Source of the DNA: Thermacetogenium sp. UBA4966
GTDB lineage: Bacteria; Bacillota; DSM-12270; Thermacetogeniales; Thermacetogeniaceae
NCBI GenBank assembly: GCA_002397275.1
Contig: DHAA01000051.1
Coordinates: forward strand, 1 to 25,482
Reading direction: 5' to 3'
DNA length: 25,482 nt
Positions 14,741 to 24,202 of this stretch are shown in pieces. The translations under genes were made by a program, and so were the position numbers. Numbering within the stretch: the stretch's first letter is position 1; the number at the start of each line of letters is the position of its first letter. Below the pieces are notes generated by a model. That model was not told the origin of the DNA. It was given only the letters and a program-made list of their open reading frames with translations, and did not search any database.

Positions 14741-17700
14741 CTATAATTCCCCTTCAGTCCTAAATACTTGTGCGCTTTTATTTTCCTGACTTTTTTTAGC
14801 CAATAAATAGATATTAGGCGCTTCAAAAAGCCAACTCAACTGAATTTCCAAACCGTAAGTTTTTTTTAACCCATTGATGAGCCGGATGGCTTTCAGGGAA
14901 TCGCCTCCATTTTGGAAAAAGTTATCGTATTTACTGGAAATCTTCGTATCTAAAACCATACCCCATACCTTGGCGATTTTTTGTTCCAGGTTTGTCATGA
15001 CTTCCATATCATCGGATCTGAAAATGTCCTGGGAAACGCCTTTATCATCGATCAAGCGATTTAGCTTCTCGCGATCAATTTTTCCGTTAACAGATAACGG
15101 CATTTCTTGAATCTGGTACACTTCGCCCGGCATCATATAATCGGGTAAGTGTTTATTTAGATGTTCACTGAATATTTTTTCGTCAAACACTGCTATTTTG
15201 GGCGGTATGCGCGCAACGATGATACTCTCTCCCACACCTTGCCCTTCATTTTCACTCCCTTCCGGCAAAATGACGCTCCAGGAAAAACCATGCTTTTTTA
15301 ACAGGTCGGCCCATTCCCGTTCCATCAAAAGCGGACTTCCTTGGGATTTTCTTTCATCGGTAATGCGACTGAACCCGTCTTCTAAAAAAGCAACTGTGCT
15401 CATCATTAAGGCATTACTCTTGGTATATTCATGGATAATCAGGATGCCCCCAGGCCGCAGCATCTTTTTGATGTTCTCCAAAGTCACATGGAGGTTATAC
15501 GCTCTATGCAAGGTATTATCCGCTACGATAATATCAACGCTATGTTCTGATTTTACGCGTACAAAACGCTCTTGCCTGAAATCGAACTCATCCTCTGCCG
15601 CAAAGTTCGGATAACCGGCGTATTTTCCCTTCATTTGCTCCAAATAGGTGGATGATTCATCGTTATACAGGTATTTCCCCTTTCCACCTAAAATTCGAAG
15701 AAACTCTTCGGTCTGACTCGCCATTCTTGTTCCCAGTTCCAGGCAAATCGGCGCCTCTTTCTCCTGTACACAAATCCGAAAAACCTTTTTCAGACATTCC
15801 GCGAAGAAGGATTGATACAAATCGTATTTCTGCAATGCTTTGGCTTCCAATAAAAATTGCCGACTTGCCAGAATTTCAGGAACACTTTTTTCGCCTCTCA
15901 TGATTTTTATAGTTGCAGGGATGTTATGAAATAAGTCGTCCTGCAAAATCCTTAACTGTTTCATCCGCAGTTCCTCTTTCTCCGGAATAACCGCCTTTTC
16001 TCTTTGCTTATGGCTATATTTTTCGTTTCTCTTTTGTAAGTAACCGTTTTGGGCCAGTAGGTCGAGCCAAATAGAGAGCAGCTTAGAAAATGAACTTTGG
16101 ATATGGAGTTTTTCCAGCAACCGGTCTCCGGTAAAGCCCCCCTCTAATTCAGCTATTCCCATTCTGCATAAAGTCTCATATATTACTACGGCACATAACT
16201 GTTCTATGTGCTGATTAAAATCGTTCATTTTTCCGGTTTTCTTGATTTCCTCTAACGCCGCCTTGGGGGCTGATTCATGCAAAGTCTTCAGAAATACAGT
16301 TTCATTTCCAGGCGGGTTGCTCTCAATGCTGCAATAAGCGTTTCCTTCCTCCATACATAAGAAAGAAATGATTCTGCCTTTTTTGCTGTGGGCCTGGCTT
16401 ACGGTTACTACAGCATCTCTGATTCCCGGCAGCTGCTTGATTGTACTTTCTATTTCTCCCAGTTCCACTCTGTACCCATTGATCTTAACCTGAGAATCGG
16501 CCCTGCCTAAAAATTCGATGTTTCCATCCGGCCAGTATCTTCCCCTGTCCCCCGTACAATAGATTCTTTCCCTGGTTCCGGGATGAACAATAAACTTTTC
16601 TTTTGATTTTTGCTCATCATTAAGATAGCCCAAGGCGACGCCCTTTCCTGCAATATACAACACTCCCGCCACCCAATCCGGGCAATCCTCCAACATTGGG
16701 TTCAGGACAAAATACTTTTGATTGTCCAAAGGTTTTCCGTAGGGAATGCTTTTCCAGGTTGCAGGGATCTCGGCCGGTATTTCCAAAGCATTGGACCAAA
16801 TCGAAGCCTCCGTTGCCCCTCCCAGGGCGATTATCTGTACCTCCGCCCAGCAAGTCCTGATTTTTCCCGGCAGGTTCAATGGAATCCAATCCCCGCTCAG
16901 CAAGACAAGGCGCAGATAGTTGGAGTGCAATTTTTTTTGCTGCTGTTCAAATTCCATCAGCATTTCCATCAAGGCCGGAACGCTGTTCCACAACGTAATC
17001 TTTTCCCGATTCATCAGTTCAATCCAGTGCAGCGGGTCCTTGGCCCTTTGGTGATCCGGAATGACCAGCGTTCCGCCCACCCCCAACACTCCGAAAATGT
17101 CATAGACGGAAAGATCAAAATGCAGGTTAGACAGGCCAAGAATTTCGTCCTGATGGGTAACGTTATAGCGCCTGTTGATGGCATGAATGGTATTAACGGC
17201 TCCGCCATGGGTGATCATGACCCCTTTCGGTACACCTGTGGTCCCGGACGTATAAATCACATACGCCAGGGTTGAAGGGGTATTGCCGGCAGGTCTGGCC
17301 TCCGAGGCACGGTTTCCTGCCCGGACCGCCAGACAATTCCATTCCGCCAGCCACTGATTCCGCCGGAAAATATTTTCCTGGACCAGGACGATTCTGACGC
17401 CGCTGTCTTTCAGGATTTGCTCTAGCCGCTCCCTAGGATTCTGCGGGTCCAATGGCAGATAGGCAGCTCCGGCCAATAGAATTCCATAAGCGGCTACAAT
17501 CTGTTCCCATCCCTTTTCCATCAAAATGGCTATTTTTTCTCCTTTTTGTACATGCCGGGACTGCAGTTCCCGGCAAAGATAAAAGGCCTCTTCTTTCAGT
17601 TCCCGATAAGTCATCCGGCGTTCCGGTGTGATGACGGCCTCTTTTTGCGCGTACCGGGACGCTGCTTTTAGAAACATGTCATCCAGGGTTTCCTGTGCCA

Positions 17701-20700
17701 ATTCGCGAACGGTCTGGTTGGCCTCTCTTCTTTGCGATGAGATTTCAGCATTTACCAGCGTCGGAGTTTTTTGGCCGAACAAATGCGAATTAGCGGCCAG
17801 ATTTTTTAAGAGCCTCGTGTACGCCCCAAACATCTCGTCCAGCATTCCTGGATAAAACAGTTCGTCAAGCGCATCCCAGAAAAGGCATAATTCGCCGTCC
17901 TTTTCGATGACCTGATGATCCAGCCACACCTGGGGGGTTTGAGAAATATTATAGACAAGGCTTCCCAGCCATTTTCTTTCGCTCCATTGCTCCACGCCCA
18001 AACCGCTGGTGAATACGATCGGCATGATGGCTCCTTTGGTATTCCCGGATATTTTTTTCAAATCCCTTTGCACCTCAACAGCACTATAGAAAGAATGCTC
18101 CAAGTCACGGGTTAATTGCCTCTGGATATCTTTTGCTCTTACACTGAAGCTGCTGTTCAGATCGGCTTTAATCTCCAGCAGGGTCAGCGTTGTAAAATCA
18201 CCCACGATCTTTTCCACTTGCGGATGTAACGGTTTCCGGTCAAACTGGGTCAAATTAATCGTGAAATCAGGCTGGTAGCTCCAAAGCCTTAACACTTCCG
18301 CATAGGCCGTAAGCAATAATACGGACGGGGTGATCCCATATTCTTTTGCTCTGCTTTTCAGGCACGCCCATTCATTTTGGCTTAAGCTTCCGGTGCGGCG
18401 CTGAAATCTCTGGTTCTTCAGGTCACCTTCGCTTCTGGCCAGGGGAAGCTCCGGGGCAGGGGCCAGTTCGTGAATCCGCTTCTTCCAATACTGCTTATCT
18501 TCTTCATAAATACGGGAACTTTTTATCCTTTCCAGCTCTAATACATAGTCCCGGAAAGACAAGGACAACTCCATATCCGCCCCTTTGCCTGCGCGGTATA
18601 TTTCCGCCCATTCATTGAGCACCCGAAACATGCTCCATCCGTCAAGAATGATATTATCGAAACTGATATGCAGTCTCCCTTTTTCCCGGTTCAATACGCT
18701 CATTTGCACATCAAATAACGGCCAGCAGTCTGTTCTCAGGACATGATGCGACATTGCGCTTCGCGTCTTTTCCAGGGCTTTGGCCTGCTCTTCTTTCGGT
18801 AAACCGACTAAATCCCACACCTTGATCATATAGTCAGGCACTTCGCGTAAAATTTGCTGCCGCCCATCCGCAAGAATAATGGCTCTCATCATGCCGTGCC
18901 GGCGTACTAGTACATTCCAGGCCGCCTGTAAGCGGGAAAAATCCAGTTTTTCCGTGTCTAGCTCAAAATAGCAGTGGGTGGCTACATTGCCAAGATGATA
19001 TAAGCCCCTTCTCCCTATCCAATAGGCATATTGCACCTCCGTTAGGGGGAACGGTTCATTGGTCCTTTCCGGATCCGGAGTAATCTCCGACAGCTGAACC
19101 CCGGCTTTACCTGTTTCGGCTTTTTCCAGGGCGGCGGCTAGCTCCCGTACCGTCGGCTTTTCAAATACCGCGCCAATGGATAATTTGACTGCAAACGTCT
19201 TTTGGACGGCTGCCAGGATGCGGGTAGCCACCAGCGAGTCTCCGCCTAAGGAAAAGTAATTGTCCGTCACGCCGAGATTATCCATATGAAAAATATCCTG
19301 CCATATTTGCAGCAGCTTGCTTTCCGTCTCTGTGGCTGCCGCCCTTTTTCCAGGTGACGACGCAGGAGGTTGAAAGGTTGCCTGCAGTTTTTTTCTGTCC
19401 AGCTTCCCGTTAGCTGTTAACGGCAGACGCTCCAGAAAATAATATATTCTGGGTACCATATATTCCGGGAGCTTTAAAGAAATCTGTTCTTGCAAACGTT
19501 GGGGCGTACAAGCGATTCCTGCACTTTTATATTGGGCCGCCAGGATACTTCTTCCCCAGATCTGCGGATGAACTCTTATCACAGCGAATCCGTTCCGCTC
19601 TAGGATGCCTTTCCATTCGGCAACCTGGACAACGGCCGAGCGGTTCTCTTTTCTTACATCCTCCAGGTTTTTAAATCCTTCTTCCAAAAAGGCTGCCGTT
19701 ATTTCCTGCAGATAGGTCTCTGCGGTAAATTCCGTCATCAGCAATACACCTGCCGGCGCCAGCAAACGGGTGATTTGTTTCATGCTTTCCTGGACATGAT
19801 GAGACCGGTGCAGGGAATTCACGGCAATGATACAATCAAAGAAATGGGGGCTGTATCCTTGCTCCACCACGCTTTCTTCCAGGTTCAGCCGTTTGAACTC
19901 CACTGTCACAGCGTCATGGATCCGGCTTTTGATCTCATCGATAAAAAAGGGCGAGGTATCCCCATAGACATATTCTACAGAAAGGCCTTGCAGGGCGTTG
20001 TGAATTTGCCCGGTAGCGTAGGAATCCCTGGTACCGATTTCCAATATTCTCAGCGGTTTATCCGTTAAATACAATTGCGCCAACTGCTTGAAGTATTGCA
20101 AAAAGACGGCCAGATGTTCCTCGTACCCCGGAATTCTTTTCAGCAAATTATAGGGAGCAATCTCCTGCCGATTCTGATAGAATACTTCGATTGCTTCTTC
20201 ATTTCCCTGCAGCAGCCCGACGGTATGCTCCTGCAACACTTGGCAGTATTGATCGATCTGTTCTTTCCCTTTTACCTTGAAGTTTTCCGGCTCTGTCGGC
20301 GCTTGAACGAAACGGTAACTGCCATCCCTTTCCTGCAAACAGCCTTCCAGCTGTAAAAGGAACAGCCAGCGCCGGATCAGTTCCCCTTGTTTTTTGGCAA
20401 TCCGGCCGCGTTCCATGACATCATGCATATTATAGAATTTATCTTTCTCCTTAAACGCGCCTGCTTGCCGCAGCGTATTCCATATGATCCCCATACTCCT
20501 GCCATTCGCATAAGCGATGTATCTGGAAAATTCATCCTGAAGATCTCCGCTGGGCTCATCCTGGGCGGCAATTTCCCCAATAGGCACCCACTTGTTTTCG
20601 TCCTTTTTACTTTCAGCCCCTGCCAGAAAAGAATTTTCATCCTCTGCCACTTCGACATAAGCGGCTAAATAATTATCCCCTTTTTTCTCCCCCGCCGCTT

Positions 20701-23593
20701 CAACAACGGCGTTTTTAACGCCTGCACATTGCCTAATGGCCTGCTCGATTTCCCGCAACTCAATGCGGTGACCCCGGATTTTAACCTGATTATCTTTCCT
20801 GCCCAGAAACTCAATCGTACCGTCTGCCCAAAAGCGGCCCCGGTCCCCGGTCCGGTACCAGCGTCCGTAACTATCCTCAATAAATTTAAGCCGCGTCAAT
20901 TCCGAGTCCCCCCGGTAGCCTTTGGCTACACCCTCCCCGCCGATCCACAACTCCCCTTCCACCCAGCAGGGGCAATCCCTGCCGTTTTCATCCACAACCC
21001 TGTACGCCTGGTGCTTTAACGGCCTGCCGTAGGGAATGGACTTCCAGTCCTTGGGCAATGGCAATTCCACCTTCTGATGGTTGGACCAGATGCTGGCTTC
21101 CGTCGCCCCGCCTAGCCCAATGAATTGGCAGCCTTCCGTATGCCTGGCCAGGCGCTCCGGGAGGTCCAGACCGATCCAGTCTCCGGATAGGAACACTAAA
21201 CGAAGGGGAAGGGCCACTTTTTTTGCTTCGGCATACACCAGCAGCATATCCAGCAAAACCGGAGCCGAATTCCAGACACGAATTCCATAATCCAGGATCT
21301 GCTCCAGCCAAAACCCCGCGTCCCTTTCTTTTTCCTCCGGTATTAAAACCAGCCTGCCGCCTTTGCCTAAAATTCCAAAGACATCATATACGGAGAGGTC
21401 GAAATCCATGGCCGAGACACACAGGACAGCATCCTCTTCGTTGATCTGATATTTTTCGTTAATATCTTCCACCGTATTCCACGCGCTTCTATGGGTGATC
21501 TCCACCCCCTTTGGAATACCAGTACTCCCCGATGTCATGATGATGTAGGCCGAATCCTCCGGCCTGACTTCAGGATAAGCAGCTAGATGTTCATCCTTCA
21601 TGAATTCCTCTAAATCCCAAACCGCGATTGGGACAGGGCAGTCCGCTTGCAACGCCTTATTTGTCAGTACAAAATGAATACCGGTCTTTTCATGGATTAA
21701 TCGCCTTCTGTCCTTCGGTTGGGACAGGGTAATGGGAACATAATGATTCCCGGAAATTAGGATCCCCAATACGGCCACAATCTGTTCATATCCCCTTGGT
21801 AAGGTGAGGGCGATGGGTTGTCCTTTGATTCCCCTTTTGACAATGGCCGCGGCAACGGATAACGCCTTGCCCTTTAATTCCCCGTACGTCAGTTCCACCC
21901 GTTTTCCCGCATCGATCAAGGCGATTCTCTCCGGATTTTCCAGCGCCCTGGCCAGAAACCCCTCGTGAATACCCTTGGGATTTTCCGCCTTGGTTGTCTT
22001 GATTTCCTGCTCCAGAAAATTCTTCTGCGCAACAGGCAGTAAATTAAATGCCCGGTCCCAGCTTTCCGTAGTTAAATCCTGCAGCAGAATTTCCAGGCTT
22101 TTCATCATCTCATCCACCATGCCCGGCGGGAACAAGGCATCTACCGCATCCCAGGCCAGCGTCAAGCCGTCCTCGTCTTCATAGGTCTGGAAATCCAACC
22201 ATACCTGCGGCGTCTGGGAAATCATATAAGAAAGCTCGCCGATAGTCTGCCGGAAATGCTGATTTACCAGCGGTGTCCCCAGATTGCAGGCAAACACTAC
22301 AGGCGCCGCGCTTTGCCTGCCGCCGCGCAGCTGGGACAGATCTCTTTGCACCTGTACCCCCGAATAGGCGGCATATTCCACATCCCGGTGCAGTTGTTTT
22401 TGGATCCGCTGCAATACTTCAAGGAAGCTGGGCTTATTTCGGCAGTCGGCTTCCAGCAGAAGCAATGTCGTAAAGTCTGCCACCACATCCTCCAGCCCTT
22501 TTCGCACTGTCTGGCGGTTGAAAAGGGGGATATTGATCAAAAAATGACTTGTACTGCTCCATCTTTCCAGAACTAGGGCGTATGCCGTCAATAGCAGCAC
22601 CGCCGACGTAGTCTGATGGGCCGCCGCCTTCCTCTGCAGGCACTGCCATTTTTCCTTGGGAATCAAAACTATTCTTCTGCTAAATTGCACCTGCTTCAGT
22701 TCTTCCGGCCTTTTGGCCAAGGGAAGCTGCGGACCGCCCGGCAAAGCGGGCAAACGTTCCTGCCAATATGCCTCTGCTTTTTGCCTGCTCAGGCGTTCTT
22801 CCTGACCCTGCTCATCCAAATAGGCGCCAAAATTCCAGTTCCGGGAATTTTCCGGGAGTATTTCCCTTTGAAAGGCAGTCGCTAAGTCCCGTATTAATAT
22901 CTGTATACTCTGAACATCCGCTACCAGCAGGTCCAGATCAAAATGCAGGCGCGTCTTGCCGCCAGGGAGAATACTGAGCGCGATTCCTGCTACCTGCCCG
23001 TCTTCAACCTTTAATTTTCTATGGGAAACGCCCGCGCGGATTTCCTGCAGTTTATTGTCAACATCCTGGCAGTTTTGCAGGTCAAAGACCGCTATCTTCT
23101 CCTCATAGGGCTCGGGCATAATTTCCTGCTGCCCGTCGGTCAAAAACCTGGCCCGGAGCATGGGGTGATGCTGCTGCAAGGTGTTCCATGCCTGCTCCAG
23201 CCTAACGGGGTCCACCCCTTTGCCGTCAAATTCCAGATAGACATGGCATCCTATTCCCCCCAGGATCTGATCATCATTTCTGCCAATCCAATAAGCATAT
23301 TGCACATCGGTCAGGGGAAACGCTTTTCCCTTTGGCGCCGGTCCCGGCGCTGTGGTCTTTTGTTTTGGGGGTATTTCCCCTTTCCCTTTCAGGATTGTCC
23401 ACCATTTTTCCAGGGTAGGTTCTTCCATCAACTCCCCGAAAGAAACGCTGACACCTTCTTTTCGCCACTGATTAACCAGACGCATGATTTGCAGCGAATT
23501 CAGTCCCAGTTCCAGCAAATTGCGGGAATCATCAAAGTTTGGTTTGCTGGCAAGTTTCTCCTTTATTTGCCCCTTTACTTCCCCATAGTTCAT
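14741..23593 (-). CDS. Dimodular cysteine-cyclizing NRPS: ArCP-Cy-A-MT*-PCP-Cy-A-MT*-PCP
   Basis: Numbering is from an in-frame ATG at 23653; the true start is probably ATG at 23593 (residue 21), which follows AGAGGAGGG by about seven bases. Domains: aryl/peptidyl carrier 21-92 (GLNSL, Ser53); Cy1 about 112-550 (DLLVADVQS 241-249); A1 about 563-985 (TSGSTGIPKG, YRTGDRGR); MT-like insert about 1020-1385; A10 motif NGKLDRKKL near 1415; PCP1 (GGDSL, Ser1473); Cy2 about 1533-1960 (DNIILDGWS 1666-1674); A2 about 1990-2420; MT-like insert about 2450-2815; PCP2 (Ser2919). My reading of the substrate code is DLYNFSLIWK for A1 and DLYNLSLIWK for A2, the cysteine signature. Both MT-like inserts have a broken SAM motif (LEIGTRDS, LELGTRMA). 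There is no thioesterase. The layout equals PchE plus PchF without its TE. It should condense and cyclize two cysteines onto a carrier-bound starter, as in pyochelin and yersiniabactin assembly. Confidence 0.95.
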   Translation of the reverse strand: MNYGEVKGQIKEKLASKPNFDDSRNLLELGLNSLQIMRLVNQWRKEGVSVSFGELMEEPTLEKWWTILKGKGEIPPKQKTTAPGPAPKGKAFPLTDVQYAYWIGRNDDQILGGIGCHVYLEFDGKGVDPVRLEQAWNTLQQHHPMLRARFLTDGQQEIMPEPYEEKIAVFDLQNCQDVDNKLQEIRAGVSHRKLKVEDGQVAGIALSILPGGKTRLHFDLDLLVADVQSIQILIRDLATAFQREILPENSRNWNFGAYLDEQGQEERLSRQKAEAYWQERLPALPGGPQLPLAKRPEELKQVQFSRRIVLIPKEKWQCLQRKAAAHQTTSAVLLLTAYALVLERWSSTSHFLINIPLFNRQTVRKGLEDVVADFTTLLLLEADCRNKPSFLEVLQRIQKQLHRDVEYAAYSGVQVQRDLSQLRGGRQSAAPVVFACNLGTPLVNQHFRQTIGELSYMISQTPQVWLDFQTYEDEDGLTLAWDAVDALFPPGMVDEMMKSLEILLQDLTTESWDRAFNLLPVAQKNFLEQEIKTTKAENPKGIHEGFLARALENPERIALIDAGKRVELTYGELKGKALSVAAAIVKRGIKGQPIALTLPRGYEQIVAVLGILISGNHYVPITLSQPKDRRRLIHEKTGIHFVLTNKALQADCPVPIAVWDLEEFMKDEHLAAYPEVRPEDSAYIIMTSGSTGIPKGVEITHRSAWNTVEDINEKYQINEEDAVLCVSAMDFDLSVYDVFGILGKGGRLVLIPEEKERDAGFWLEQILDYGIRVWNSAPVLLDMLLVYAEAKKVALPLRLVFLSGDWIGLDLPERLARHTEGCQFIGLGGATEASIWSNHQKVELPLPKDWKSIPYGRPLKHQAYRVVDENGRDCPCWVEGELWIGGEGVAKGYRGDSELTRLKFIEDSYGRWYRTGDRGRFWADGTIEFLGRKDNQVKIRGHRIELREIEQAIRQCAGVKNAVVEAAGEKKGDNYLAAYVEVAEDENSFLAGAESKKDENKWVPIGEIAAQDEPSGDLQDEFSRYIAYANGRSMGIIWNTLRQAGAFKEKDKFYNMHDVMERGRIAKKQGELIRRWLFLLQLEGCLQERDGSYRFVQAPTEPENFKVKGKEQIDQYCQVLQEHTVGLLQGNEEAIEVFYQNRQEIAPYNLLKRIPGYEEHLAVFLQYFKQLAQLYLTDKPLRILEIGTRDSYATGQIHNALQGLSVEYVYGDTSPFFIDEIKSRIHDAVTVEFKRLNLEESVVEQGYSPHFFDCIIAVNSLHRSHHVQESMKQITRLLAPAGVLLMTEFTAETYLQEITAAFLEEGFKNLEDVRKENRSAVVQVAEWKGILERNGFAVIRVHPQIWGRSILAAQYKSAGIACTPQRLQEQISLKLPEYMVPRIYYFLERLPLTANGKLDRKKLQATFQPPASSPGKRAAATETESKLLQIWQDIFHMDNLGVTDNYFSLGGDSLVATRILAAVQKTFAVKLSIGAVFEKPTVRELAAALEKAETGKAGVQLSEITPDPERTNEPFPLTEVQYAYWIGRRGLYHLGNVATHCYFELDTEKLDFSRLQAAWNVLVRRHGMMRAIILADGRQQILREVPDYMIKVWDLVGLPKEEQAKALEKTRSAMSHHVLRTDCWPLFDVQMSVLNREKGRLHISFDNIILDGWSMFRVLNEWAEIYRAGKGADMELSLSFRDYVLELERIKSSRIYEEDKQYWKKRIHELAPAPELPLARSEGDLKNQRFQRRTGSLSQNEWACLKSRAKEYGITPSVLLLTAYAEVLRLWSYQPDFTINLTQFDRKPLHPQVEKIVGDFTTLTLLEIKADLNSSFSVRAKDIQRQLTRDLEHSFYSAVEVQRDLKKISGNTKGAIMPIVFTSGLGVEQWSERKWLGSLVYNISQTPQVWLDHQVIEKDGELCLFWDALDELFYPGMLDEMFGAYTRLLKNLAANSHLFGQKTPTLVNAEISSQRREANQTVRELAQETLDDMFLKAASRYAQKEAVITPERRMTYRELKEEAFYLCRELQSRHVQKGEKIAILMEKGWEQIVAAYGILLAGAAYLPLDPQNPRERLEQILKDSGVRIVLVQENIFRRNQWLAEWNCLAVRAGNRASEARPAGNTPSTLAYVIYTSGTTGVPKGVMITHGGAVNTIHAINRRYNVTHQDEILGLSNLHFDLSVYDIFGVLGVGGTLVIPDHQRAKDPLHWIELMNREKITLWNSVPALMEMLMEFEQQQKKLHSNYLRLVLLSGDWIPLNLPGKIRTCWAEVQIIALGGATEASIWSNALEIPAEIPATWKSIPYGKPLDNQKYFVLNPMLEDCPDWVAGVLYIAGKGVALGYLNDEQKSKEKFIVHPGTRERIYCTGDRGRYWPDGNIEFLGRADSQVKINGYRVELGEIESTIKQLPGIRDAVVTVSQAHSKKGRIISFLCMEEGNAYCSIESNPPGNETVFLKTLHESAPKAALEEIKKTGKMNDFNQHIEQLCAVVIYETLCRMGIAELEGGFTGDRLLEKLHIQSSFSKLLSIWLDLLAQNGYLQKRNEKYSHKQREKAVIPEKEELRMKQLRILQDDLFHNIPATIKIMRGEKSVPEILASRQFLLEAKALQKYDLYQSFFAECLKKVFRICVQEKEAPICLELGTRMASQTEEFLRILGGKGKYLYNDESSTYLEQMKGKYAGYPNFAAEDEFDFRQERFVRVKSEHSVDIIVADNTLHRAYNLHVTLENIKKMLRPGGILIIHEYTKSNALMMSTVAFLEDGFSRITDERKSQGSPLLMEREWADLLKKHGFSWSVILPEGSENEGQGVGESIIVARIPPKIAVFDEKIFSEHLNKHLPDYMMPGEVYQIQEMPLSVNGKIDREKLNRLIDDKGVSQDIFRSDDMEVMTNLEQKIAKVWGMVLDTKISSKYDNFFQNGGDSLKAIRLINGLKKTYGLEIQLSWLFEAPNIYLLAKKSQENKSAQVFRTEGEL

Positions 23594-23642
23594 GTCATTC
23601 CCTCCTCTGCTCATTGCTGCACCACCCGGGCCGGTATTGTAT

Positions 23643-23911
23643 TTTCTTATCAATTTTCCCCACGCTTGTTAAGGGCTAGTTACCCACCGTTTTACCTGAT
23701 CCAGCAGCTTATAAGGCGCCACGCTAATGTCATGCAAAAATTGATGGACGAGTGTAAGGTCCATTGCTTTCTCCACGTTGGTCAGTAAAAACGCACACAT
23801 CCTGGCTCCCAACGTTACATCCGGTAGGCCGACAACTACCGCTTCCTTAATGTCCGGATGCTGGCATATGATTATTTGTAAAATGATAAAATTATCCGCA
23901 ATAGTATGGTT
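23643..23911 (-). pseudogene. C-terminal relic of an aryl-acid-AMP ligase (EntE/YbtE/PchD type)
   Basis: The minus strand encodes HPDIKEAVVVGLPD (about 23819-23860), then GARMCAFLL, LHDISVAPYKLLDQVKRWV and a stop at 23669-23671. One frame over, PLTSVGKIDKK follows directly (23643-23675). Together these match, in order, the C-terminal lid domain of 2,3-dihydroxybenzoate- or salicylate-AMP ligases, including the catalytic-Lys region PLTxxGKxDKK. The match needs one frameshift, and everything before the lid (over 400 residues, with all ATP-binding motifs) is absent. The relic runs into the upstream side of the NRPS gene, whose first domain is the carrier such a ligase would load. It abuts the end of the 100-residue gene upstream. 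Confidence 0.85.
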
Positions 23912-24194
23912 CTATCGGATAGAATGCCGTATCCTCCAGTTCATACACACTTAAAATTAATTGCTCCGAATAGGAAAAAGATATGGAGTTTTCTTCAGGC
24001 CGCTTGCGGGTGATGATAAAGCGCAAATTTTTATCTGCTATTTCCATTGGTTCTATTGTCGTCGTTCCGTCACAATGCTCCCGGATAATATTAAGGCGAT
24101 AAGGTCCATCCGTTTCGTCCGTTTCATGTTGGACCTGAGCATGTAAAAGATATTTTTTGGGGGGCCATTGATATTGATATGTTTTCAACTGCAA
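23892..24194 (-). CDS. Small protein of unknown function
   Basis: I do not recognise this 100-residue protein. It is hydrophilic, with no signal peptide or membrane segment, and is rich in aromatic and acidic residues (ending EPYYCG); alternating patterns such as LRFIITRKR and LILSVYELED suggest beta strands. The start is TTG at 24194, nine bases after the radical SAM stop; the site AAAGGA would fit a second TTG two codons later slightly better. The close spacing suggests co-transcription and possibly a functional link with the radical SAM enzyme. Its end meets the truncated AMP-ligase relic, so it and the radical SAM gene may have arrived together in the event that destroyed the ligase. It may be a genuine gene or a spurious open frame. 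Confidence 0.5.
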   Translation of the reverse strand: MQLKTYQYQWPPKKYLLHAQVQHETDETDGPYRLNIIREHCDGTTTIEPMEIADKNLRFIITRKRPEENSISFSYSEQLILSVYELEDTAFYPIEPYYCG

Positions 24195-24202
24195 TCATCC
24201 TT

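Noticed and set aside
23594..23653. ATG at 23653 as the NRPS start
   Set aside because: The first 20 residues overlap the ligase relic and are unlike a carrier domain, while ATG 23593 has an excellent ribosome site just upstream.
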